DNA of 64,000 nucleotides from Actinocrinis puniceicyclus. Its GTDB lineage: Bacteria; Actinomycetota; Actinomycetes; Streptomycetales; Catenulisporaceae. A model generated the notes under the pieces. It saw only the letters and a program-made list of their open reading frames with translations, ran no database searches and had not been told where the DNA came from. Made by a program: the position numbers and the translations under genes. Where the stretch lies: NCBI RefSeq assembly GCF_018283645.1, contig NZ_JAGSXH010000015.1:1-64000 (forward strand), given 5' to 3'. Positions 1 to 6,045 of the stretch are shown here, piece after piece (position 1 is the stretch's first letter; each line of letters begins with the position of its first letter).

Positions 1-124
1 CTGCCCGCCCCCTGCCCGCCGTGTCGTTGTCCGGCGTGAGCGTGCCCCGCTGCGGGTGCGCGCAGTGGTCACGCAGGCGGTGACCAAACGTCTGGGCGCT
101 CGCAGTATGGCGTTCTAAAACACC

Positions 125-1279
125 TTAATCGTCAATCCCTGGGATTACATGAAAATAGGCAAGATTATGCAATGACAGATGGTTTCCGCGAGCCACAAGG
201 TCTCCCTCGGCGGTTACCTGAAGCCCCTCTTTATGTGCGCGAACTGCCTCGTTATAGTCAGTTTCGAAAAGCTCTACTTGGAAACGCCTAGTTGAGTCGG
301 TGTAATCATCTGTTCCCTGGATAACTGCTTTCCCAGGCCCGCTGTTGCTGTTTCTCGAAAGACGTACAACCAAGCCGATGATTGTGACAGCTGATCGCGG
401 CTGTTTCGTACGTAAGAATTCGGCGGCCTCAGCGAATAGGCGCTGCTGTCCAGGTGTGATGGAAAGAAGCCTCGATTCATGAGATCCACCGATCAGAGGC
501 GACTTGGCAATACGCATCTGATACAGGCTACGCTCAGATCCGCCGAGCGCAGCTAGGGCTGCAAGTTCGGTTGCGTTGGGCGCTACCGATGATGTCTTGC
601 CAAAGGCGCTAATAGGTGCAGAGCCAGCATTTACTTCATCTGCTAGAGCTTGTGCAGCTGACGCTGCCGCAATGACTCGGTTAGTAACGCGTCGACCGAA
701 CGGATCTGCGGTGGGCATATCTGAGCGGCGAATGAGAGCATTTTCGTCGTCGCCTGGCGAGGACAGATCTTCGTCGAAAACATCAAAGAGTGGCAGTGAA
801 AGACTTAGAATAAAGCTACCGGACAGCGTCGAAAAGCGCGCCTGTTTTGCATAAGCTTCGGCACGTGCAGGTCTATGTAGTGGAAGTACTAGCGTGTTTA
901 CTTCTAGTGCAGCAGTCGAAGCGATCAGGAGTGAATGCAGTGCATCAATTGCGGCACGTGCGAGCTCCAGTGGTGCCTCGCCCGGCGGTGCGTCCGGTGT
1001 TAGCCGCACCGCTACCGTATCGGCGCCTCCATAGTTCATGTCCCCGATAATCTCATCTGGCAGACGACGTTCCACAAAGGAAAGAGCATTTAGCGCAGCC
1101 TGAATCCGATCTGCAAAATCCAGATAATCTTGTCGCGCTGGAAGCACAACTCGGATATCCTCGGATGTGCTATCACGCAGCAGGTATTGCCACAACGAGC
1201 TTCTGTCGTCTTCGTCGACGCGCTGCCAACCAGACAGGCGCAGGTATTCTGCGAAGGCGTCGATGGTGGGCAGCGGCAT
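125..1279 (-). CDS. Hypothetical protein, partner of a DUF4365 gene
   Basis: I do not recognise a named family over the full length (about 384 residues from the ATG used here). The last 90 residues (from about TIIGLVVRLSR to the end) read like a beta-rich OB-type domain: short alternating hydrophobic strands and the run EGLQVTAEGDL. No signal peptide or membrane segment is visible. Base composition is clearly less G+C-rich than the core genes, with many A/T-ending codons, which suggests transfer. The start is uncertain. A GTG at 1315 overlaps the stop of the upstream DUF4365 gene (GTGA) and a longer GTG frame opens at 1327, while ATG 1279 lacks a clear ribosome site. The overlap means the two genes are almost certainly co-translated. 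Function is unknown; a role in a nuclease-linked defence or element-maintenance pair is inference from the neighbour and location. Confidence 0.7.
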   Translation of the reverse strand: MPLPTIDAFAEYLRLSGWQRVDEDDRSSLWQYLLRDSTSEDIRVVLPARQDYLDFADRIQAALNALSFVERRLPDEIIGDMNYGGADTVAVRLTPDAPPGEAPLELARAAIDALHSLLIASTAALEVNTLVLPLHRPARAEAYAKQARFSTLSGSFILSLSLPLFDVFDEDLSSPGDDENALIRRSDMPTADPFGRRVTNRVIAAASAAQALADEVNAGSAPISAFGKTSSVAPNATELAALAALGGSERSLYQMRIAKSPLIGGSHESRLLSITPGQQRLFAEAAEFLRTKQPRSAVTIIGLVVRLSRNSNSGPGKAVIQGTDDYTDSTRRFQVELFETDYNEAVRAHKEGLQVTAEGDLVARGNHLSLHNLAYFHVIPGIDD

Positions 1280-1311
1280 AGCTCTATCACCGCGCGTCGC
1301 CGTCAATGGAG

Positions 1312-1863
1312 TCACGCCTCCCCCCACGGGTCATACGCCGGCACTGGAGTACTCGTCCGGACTCCGAACGTGTGGATCATCTCCCGAAGTCCATCCGGGT
1401 CTAGGGTGCTGCTGGCGGGCAGGGTCACGGCCTGACTCGTCAGATTCGACGAAGCTGCAGATCCCTCAAGAGATGCCCATCGTCCATGGCCAACAAGTAG
1501 CGTTCCCTCGCGGTGAAGTCTGACACGCTGTCCGCTCGGTGCAACCTCGATTACAGCGAGGATCCGCCGGATAGAATGATCATCTCTGCGCAGGACCTCG
1601 TACGTCGCCATGTCAAGATCGTAAGAGAAGTCGCCGTTGTCGAGCCGGCGCAGCTTGTCAGTAGTCTTGACCTGCACCTTCACTGTTGGGTTGTACGTCC
1701 CGTTGAACTCACCTCGAATGGTGAGTTCGACGTCGGCCTTCTCAAGATCGAGTGTATGAGGTCTGCCATGCAGGATGTCGCATCCTGCCGCGACGGCTTC
1801 TAGCCACATCTCGCCGAAGTCCCCTTGGAGCGGGTTCTGCGCAGCGCCACCCCTGCCACTCAT
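1312..1863 (-). CDS. DUF4365-type (restriction-endonuclease-like) protein
   Basis: A 183-residue protein with the pattern of DUF4365: an N-terminal GDFGEMWLEAVAA helix, then charged residues within LEKADVELTIRG, then VKVQVKTTDKL. The spaced E/D residues followed by QVK resemble the acidic-acidic-QxK active site of PD-(D/E)XK nucleases. The C-terminal third, after about residue 120, has no recognised motif. It is the first gene of a two-gene minus-strand unit; its stop (TGA) overlaps possible starts of the next gene. Its G+C is lower than that of the surrounding core, and it lies next to a tRNA fragment that looks like an integration site. Nuclease activity is inferred from motif resemblance; DUF4365 proteins also occur fused to other domains with unknown roles. 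Confidence 0.72.
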   Translation of the reverse strand: MSGRGGAAQNPLQGDFGEMWLEAVAAGCDILHGRPHTLDLEKADVELTIRGEFNGTYNPTVKVQVKTTDKLRRLDNGDFSYDLDMATYEVLRRDDHSIRRILAVIEVAPSGQRVRLHREGTLLVGHGRWASLEGSAASSNLTSQAVTLPASSTLDPDGLREMIHTFGVRTSTPVPAYDPWGEA

Positions 1864-2144
1864 GACGACCCAGGATGCCGTCTACGCAGGAGCCTGTAAA
1901 TTTGATCATTGCTGAGGGTTTCGACTTAACTACGACGCGCGATGGATCTGCTCCCAGTCTCGCGACATCCTACCGGCATTGTCAGCGCCTGAATGGTTTT
2001 GACATGTCGCCTTGGCTGACCGTCTCAATTTCCGTCTCAGTTCGCCCCCGTCCGCCATGCTGCGGGAGCTGCCCGAGCCGCACCGCTGACAACCCTGTTG
2101 CAGGTCAAGCCGCCCACGCCAATCGCCGAACGGCCGTGCGGCGA

Positions 2145-2200
2145 CCTCGAAAGCGTTTGTGGTGCAAGCCACCCGGGGTTCAAATCCCCGCGTCACCGCA
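2145..2200 (+). other. 3' fragment of a tRNA-Ser gene, probable att site
   Basis: From the anticodon loop (CTCGAAA, anticodon CGA) through the long variable arm, the T-arm (CGGGG-TTCAAAT-CCCCG) and the 3' acceptor strand CGTCACC plus G, this reads as the 3' part of a class II serine tRNA. No matching 5' acceptor strand (GGTGACG) lies upstream, and the anticodon stem does not pair, so no complete tRNA is encoded. Such fragments are left at the far end of elements that integrate into the 3' part of a tRNA gene. By orientation, the intact tRNA and the rest of the element should lie to the left, outside this window. Confidence 0.65.
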
Positions 2201-2203
2201 GGT

Positions 2204-2239
2204 GAAGGGCGGTAGCCGAGCAAACGGCCGCCGCCCTTC
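2204..2239 (+). terminator. Hairpin after the tRNA-Ser fragment
   Basis: GAAGGGCGG (2204-2212) pairs perfectly with CCGCCCTTC (2231-2239) around an 18-base loop. It follows the tRNA 3' end by four bases, as expected for the tRNA's own terminator. There is no strong T-tract. Confidence 0.5.
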
Positions 2240-2300
2240 GGCATTCCCTTCCCGCTTCCCGTATTCGCTGGTGCCGCGTGCCGACTGTCGCGCCAGCCGG

Positions 2301-2309
2301 GCGGCAGGG
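2301..2309. repeat. Left target-site duplication of the IS
   Basis: The 9 bases GCGGCAGGG directly precede the left terminal inverted repeat and recur directly after the right one at 3973-3981. A duplication of this size fits ISAs1-family insertion and shows that both ends are intact. Confidence 0.85.
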
Positions 2310-2342
2310 CAGGGCTTGGCGCAAAGTCGTCTCTGCTGGTCG
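2310..2342 (+). repeat. IS left terminal inverted repeat
   Basis: The first 33 bases of the element match the reverse complement of the right end at 28 positions, with identity over the first 8 bases and again over positions 10-21. Confidence 0.85.
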
Positions 2343-2649
2343 TGGCGTGTTTCTTGGATCTCGAAGGTCTGTGGTGTCGCAGTGGGCTGCGCTCGGAGCC
2401 GGTACCCGCGTGGGTGGCCGGGCGACGGCTGGTGGTCACCGTCGGTAGCCGGTGGCGGGGCCGTTGATCAGGGTTCTGGGGTGACCGTCGGTAAGCGGGA
2501 TCGCCTGGTGGTCTGGGGATCTGCCGGGGCGTCACAGGTTGGTCGCAACCGGAACGCGGGGTGGATCAAGCAACGCAAGTCCCTGTAGGACTGTGGTTGC
2601 TGAAGACACACGATCCGCCAGGAGACTTGCGTTGTTCGTTTATTCTGGC

Positions 2650-3942
2650 ATGCCCGCCCCTGCCGGGGTGGACCTGGTGCGGGCCGGGGCCGAGCGGTCG
2701 GTTGCGGCGCTGGTGGGCTCGGGTCCGGAGGGCGGGGCGGGGTTGCTCGAATACTTCGCCCGGGTTCCCGATCCGCGAAGTCGGCGCGGGATCCGCCACC
2801 GGCTGGCGAGCGTGCTGGGCCTGTGTCAGGGCGCGGTGTTGGCCGGGTGCGTGTCGCTGGAGGAGATCATCGACTGGATCAGCCACGCTGACCAGGAGGT
2901 TTTGAGCGCGATGGGCGTTTGGCGCGCCGCGTCGGGGTTGTGCGTGGCGCCGCATCCGGACACCGTGGAACGGCTGCTTGCCGCCCTGGACGCGCAGCAG
3001 CTGGCCGATGTGGCCGGTGCCGTGTCGGCCGAGGGGGCCGGTCTCGGCGCGGTGGCGTACCCGGTGGCCGGCCCGGTGCTCCAGGACGCGATCGCGGCCG
3101 ACGGCAAGGCGGTGCGCGGCGCGGTCGGGGCGGACGGGATGATTCCGTATCTGCTGGCCGCCGCGACGCACGGCGAGTCGGTGGTGATCGCCGAGCGGCT
3201 GATCGGGCCCAAGACGAACGAGGTGCCGGAACTGCTGCCGCTGCTGCGCGACCTGAACACCCGGGTGCCGCTGGCCGGCCGGGTGATCACCGTGGACGCG
3301 GGATTGACGGCCCGCTCGATCGCGCAGGGCATCGCGGGCGAGCTCGGCGCCCACTACGTCATGGCGATCAAGGCGAACTCGAAGAGGCTGTACGCCGAGG
3401 TCTGCGCCCTGGACTTCGACACCCGGTCGGTCGACGCGCAGACCGGCGACGTCGGGCACGGGCGCCGGGAGAAGCGCACGATCAAGGTGATGGACGCCCC
3501 CGAGCACATCAAGGCCCTTTATCCGCACGTGCGCCAGGTGTTCCTGATCGACCGGTACGTCACCCGGAAGGTGCGCAAGCGGCGCAAGAACAGCCGCAAG
3601 CACACCACCGTCGTGATCAACAGCTACATCTCCCAGGTCGGGGTCACCTCGATGACCGCGCGCGAAGCAGGACCCGAACAGCTGATGGCGTACGTACGAG
3701 GGCATTGGGGCATCGAAAACAAGATCCACTGGGTGCGGGACGTGACGTTCCGTGAGGACGCCTCCCAAGTCCGGACCCGGGCAAGACCCAGGATCATGGC
3801 CACGCTACGTAACCTCGCCATCGGACTCATCCGACAATCCGGACATGCGAAGATCGCGGCAACCATCAGAGCCCTCAAACACGACCACGGCCTCCTCCTC
3901 CACGTCCTCGGCCTCGGGCCCAGCCCCCAAACCACCACCTGA
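2650..3942 (+). CDS. ISAs1-family transposase
   Basis: A 430-residue DDE transposase. Residues 30-90 match the DDE_Tnp_1-associated N-terminal domain (LLEYFARVPDPRSRRG...). The catalytic acids are visible as IAADGK (D151), ITVDAG (D216) and HWGIENKIHW (E356), followed by the family-typical FREDASQVR. A basic stretch near 305-320 (RKVRKRRKNSRK) probably contacts DNA. The ATG at 2650 gives the usual family N-terminus; upstream in-frame starts add only unconserved sequence. No good ribosome site precedes it, which is common for transposases. The frame is intact and ends 30 bases before the right inverted repeat. Confidence 0.92.
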   Translation: MPAPAGVDLVRAGAERSVAALVGSGPEGGAGLLEYFARVPDPRSRRGIRHRLASVLGLCQGAVLAGCVSLEEIIDWISHADQEVLSAMGVWRAASGLCVAPHPDTVERLLAALDAQQLADVAGAVSAEGAGLGAVAYPVAGPVLQDAIAADGKAVRGAVGADGMIPYLLAAATHGESVVIAERLIGPKTNEVPELLPLLRDLNTRVPLAGRVITVDAGLTARSIAQGIAGELGAHYVMAIKANSKRLYAEVCALDFDTRSVDAQTGDVGHGRREKRTIKVMDAPEHIKALYPHVRQVFLIDRYVTRKVRKRRKNSRKHTTVVINSYISQVGVTSMTAREAGPEQLMAYVRGHWGIENKIHWVRDVTFREDASQVRTRARPRIMATLRNLAIGLIRQSGHAKIAATIRALKHDHGLLLHVLGLGPSPQTTT

Positions 3943-3972
3943 TCAGCACAAACGACTTTGCGCGAAGCCCTG
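3940..3972 (-). repeat. IS right terminal inverted repeat
   Basis: The reverse complement of the left end, ending with ...GAAGCCCTG at 3972. Twenty-eight of 33 positions match. Confidence 0.85.
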
Positions 3973-3981
3973 GCGGCAGGG
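3973..3981. repeat. Right target-site duplication of the IS
   Basis: GCGGCAGGG, identical to 2301-2309. Confidence 0.85.
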
Positions 3982-4100
3982 GCCAGGCGGGCGCGTCTGC
4001 CGGCCGCGCCGGAACCGCTGACGAGCGCGCGGCGGCGCGCCGCGCGTGAACGGGCGCGGATTGCCGAGCATCGGCCTCTCGTTACTCCGCTGCACACGCC

Positions 4101-4856
4101 TCAGCCCGCACACGCCCCGGTGGCCTTCGGCTGCGCGGCTGTCGCGGCCTTGAGGGCTGCCGACACTTGTTCAGGTGTCGCGAGCGTCGTGAACCCGGTA
4201 CCGAGAACGAGATCGACGGTTCCGTCGGTGCGGTTGTCGGATAGCTCTTGAGAGCCGCCCACCTCGGCCGCGACGACTCGCATCGAGGGCGCACTGGCGA
4301 CCCCGCCACGAATCTGCGCGGGAATCGCCAGCTTGGCCTTCAACGGGTCATTGGTGACCTTCGCGATGGTGAAGCCGCGCTGCTTCAGCTCTGCGGCGGT
4401 CGCGGCAGCGAGCCCGCGCCGGTCGGTCGAGTTGTATACGTTCAACTTGATCTGAGCGGCAGTCGGCAACTGGGTACCGACTTTCCGCGCGGCCGCTGCC
4501 GCATTCGACGGCGCGGGACAACCGCTTGCCGCACGAGTCTTCGTCGAAGGACGCATTAGCGATACCACGCCGTAACCACCGGCGGCGAGTAGAAGCGCCG
4601 CGACGATGCTTGTGACGATCAGACGGTGTCTGCGCTTCGTGCGATTGCGGAACGGCACGTAATCGTCTCCCGCGCCGACCCGGAACTTCTTCCCCCCGAT
4701 CTCCTTGCCAGTCCGCTTCGCGGTCGTGTGGCTGAGCGTCACCACGGCCCCGGGGTCGCGCGCGGAAGCGGCGGCTGGATCAGTGGTCGGGGTCGGCGGC
4801 CGGGTCTCGGCGGGCTCTTCCTCGGACGAGCTTGGTTGAGAAGGCGTCAGATCCAT
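4101..4856 (-). CDS. Membrane-anchored LytR C-terminal domain protein
   Basis: A 251-residue protein. An acidic, proline-rich cytoplasmic N-terminus (1-70) ends in a basic stretch (RNRTKRRHR), followed by one transmembrane helix (about 79-99, LIVTSIVAALLLAAGGYGVV). The extracytoplasmic part holds a LytR_C domain (about 130-240) with the family core LNVYNSTDRRGLA, the ELKQRGF motif and a VLGTGF-like strand. LytR_C domains are common C-terminal modules of cell-wall LCP proteins; here the domain stands alone, so a wall-associated binding role is likely and catalysis is not. It follows the 97-residue gene at 4894-5187 on the same strand after 37 bases, so the two probably form an operon. Confidence 0.82.
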   Translation of the reverse strand: MDLTPSQPSSSEEEPAETRPPTPTTDPAAASARDPGAVVTLSHTTAKRTGKEIGGKKFRVGAGDDYVPFRNRTKRRHRLIVTSIVAALLLAAGGYGVVSLMRPSTKTRAASGCPAPSNAAAAARKVGTQLPTAAQIKLNVYNSTDRRGLAAATAAELKQRGFTIAKVTNDPLKAKLAIPAQIRGGVASAPSMRVVAAEVGGSQELSDNRTDGTVDLVLGTGFTTLATPEQVSAALKAATAAQPKATGACAG

Positions 4857-4893
4857 GTCCTGACGGTACCCGGGCCCTCACCGAGGGTAATCT

Positions 4894-5187
4894 TCAATCG
4901 AGGTCGAGTACGCGCGCATGGAGTACAGTCCGCTGCTGCAACGCGGCCCGGACCGCCCGGTGCAGCCCGTCTTCAAGGAACAGCTCGCCCTGCCACTTCA
5001 CCACATGCGCGAACAGGTCCCCGTAGAAGGTCGAGTCCTCTGACAACAGGGCGTCGAGATCCAGCTGGCGCCTGGTCGTGACCAGCTGGTCCAGCCGGAC
5101 CTGCCGTGGCGGGACCTGCGCCCAACCGCGGGACGAACGCCCGTGGTCGGGATACGGTCGTCCGTCCCCAATCCGCTTGAAGATCAC
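4894..5187 (-). CDS. Small conserved actinobacterial protein
   Basis: A 97-residue soluble protein starting MIFKRIGDGRPYPDHG. The length and the central block (LLSEDSTFYGDLFAHVVKWQ, then LFLEDGLHRAVRAAL) match a small family that I remember as widely conserved beside LytR-C genes in actinomycetes. The segment EDGLHRAVRAAL resembles the short GxHR motif of ParB-like folds, but the rest of a nuclease is absent. It is first in a two-gene minus-strand unit. Its function is not known to me; some databases label related proteins as VapB-like, which I cannot support from the sequence. Confidence 0.75.
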   Translation of the reverse strand: MIFKRIGDGRPYPDHGRSSRGWAQVPPRQVRLDQLVTTRRQLDLDALLSEDSTFYGDLFAHVVKWQGELFLEDGLHRAVRAALQQRTVLHARVLDLD

Positions 5188-5581
5188 CCAAATAGCCTAC
5201 CGGTTTGCGGCCTCATGCTCCCGGTCGACGGCGCTCTCAGTTCCGCAACGTGTCGCCTGCGCGCCGCCCTGGCGGCCGCTCCCCGCCGCGCGCGGGCCGG
5301 CACCGCCTTGCCGGATGCGCGAGGCGAGGCCCGGGACGGATGCTGCACATATATCGCCCTGCCCGCATGGACCGGGCGGCGGTGCAGTTGCGCTGAAGGG
5401 TGCTCAAGGATGGTCAAGGATCATCCTCGTCGGCTGAGCCTCGCCCGCAGGAGTTCCCGTGTTGAGCAACGCGACGAACTTCCGTCCAGTCGGGCGGAGC
5501 ACGGGCGGCACCCGGCAGCGGCCGGGTTTTGGAGTCGGGATGAGCCCCGCGATCATCGTGCCTCGACTGGCCGAGATGCAA
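5188..5581. other. Intergenic stretch without a recognised gene
   Basis: About 390 bases of high-G+C sequence between the small conserved gene and the terminator of tRNA-Ser. Open frames exist on both strands, but none has a plausible start with a ribosome site or recognisable protein content. I see no tRNA or convincing RNA structure in it. Confidence 0.5.
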
Positions 5582-5621
5582 AGGAGCCCCCGACCATGCC
5601 TTGCTCTGGTCAGAGGCTCCT
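5582..5621 (-). terminator. Terminator of tRNA-Ser(GGA)
   Basis: Read on the minus strand, AGGAGCC pairs with GGCTCCT and an inner GACC with GGTC, and the hairpin is followed by TTTGC. It begins eight bases after the tRNA discriminator base. Confidence 0.6.
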
Positions 5622-5628
5622 ATCGCGG

Positions 5629-5713
5629 CGGAGGATACGAGATTTGAACTCGTGAGGGGTTGCCCCCAACACGCTTTCCAAGCGTGCGCCCTAGGCCACT
5701 AGGCGAATCCTCC
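5629..5713 (-). tRNA. tRNA-Ser (anticodon GGA)
   Basis: An 85-base class II tRNA on the minus strand. The acceptor arm GGAGGAT pairs with ATCCTCC, the anticodon loop is CTTGGAAA-like with anticodon GGA inside an ACGCT/AGCGT stem, the long variable arm pairs GGGG with CCCC, and the T-loop is TTCAAAT. The discriminator is G and CCA is not encoded. It reads UCC/UCU serine codons. It is not the source of the serine tRNA fragment at 2145-2200, which has anticodon CGA and a different acceptor stem. Confidence 0.95.
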
Positions 5714-5786
5714 GCGGGCAAGCTTACCGGACAGGTGTGGGTGCTCCGCACCTCGATTCGCGGAACAGCCGTCGCTCCGGATGGGC

Positions 5787-5792
5787 TATCCT
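5787..5792 (+). promoter_or_regulatory. Probable -10 box of the SRP RNA gene
   Basis: TATCCT lies eight bases before the first paired base of the SRP RNA, the right distance for a housekeeping sigma -10 element. The -35 region is poorly conserved. Confidence 0.5.
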
Positions 5793-5799
5793 TTTCGCG

Positions 5800-5887
5800 G
5801 ACCCCTCGTGTGGCGTCACCCCGCTGAACCCCCCCAGGGCCGGAAGGCAGCAAGGGTAGGCAGGCTCTGGCGGGTGCGCGAGGGGTC
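5800..5887 (+). ncRNA. ffs: Signal recognition particle 4.5S RNA
   Basis: About 88 bases. The terminal helix is GACCCCTCG (5800-5808) with CGAGGGGTC (5879-5887). The apical part holds the SRP hallmark CCAGGGCCGGAAGGCAGCA with the GGAA tetraloop, followed by the asymmetric internal loop strand AGGCAGG that binds the M domain of Ffh. This is the short bacterial form without an Alu domain. It lies between tRNA-Ser and dnaX, the same place as in many actinomycetes. Confidence 0.93.
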
Positions 5888-5984
5888 TTCGCCTGCCCGC
5901 TTCGATGCGCGCCGCTGCTCGCGGGCAGCAGGCGGCGCACGCCCCCATGGCCGCGGTGCGCGTGAGAGCGACGTGCCGACGGGG

Positions 5985-5993
5985 TTATCCACA
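5985..5993 (+). promoter_or_regulatory. DnaA box upstream of dnaX
   Basis: A perfect TTATCCACA 53 bases before the dnaX start. A single box could be chance, but it lies in the leader of a replication gene. Confidence 0.45.
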
Positions 5994-6045
5994 GGCTGGC
6001 GCAAGGCGGCGGTTCGTGTGGGTGGGACCGGCTACGCTCAAAGGC

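Larger units (their letters stand above)
2310..3972 (+). mobile_element. ISAs1-family insertion sequence, complete, 1663 bp
   Basis: The element is bounded by imperfect inverted repeats of at least 33 bases that begin CAGGGCTTSGCGCAAAGTCG and is flanked by a 9-base direct repeat (GCGGCAGGG). It carries one full-length DDE transposase on the plus strand. About 340 bases precede the transposase start, a long left leader for this family, and contain two copies of the short motif ACCGTCGGTA. The intact reading frame, good repeats and exact target duplication suggest a recent or still functional copy. It is inserted between the tRNA-Ser fragment and the first core gene, so it has interrupted no recognisable gene. 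Confidence 0.9.

Noticed and set aside
2-118. Open frame running in from the left edge and ending at TAA 116-118, possibly the end of a plus-strand gene.
   Set aside because: Only 38 basic, repetitive residues are visible, without any family motif; too little to call a gene.
2100-2200. Complete tRNA-Ser gene at this position.
   Set aside because: No 5' acceptor strand pairs with CGTCACC and the anticodon stem does not form; only the 3' segment is conserved.
2566-3768. Long minus-strand open frame opposite the transposase.
   Set aside because: It is the shadow of the transposase gene; its His/Arg/Gly/Val-rich composition and lack of start signal are typical of antisense frames in high-G+C DNA.
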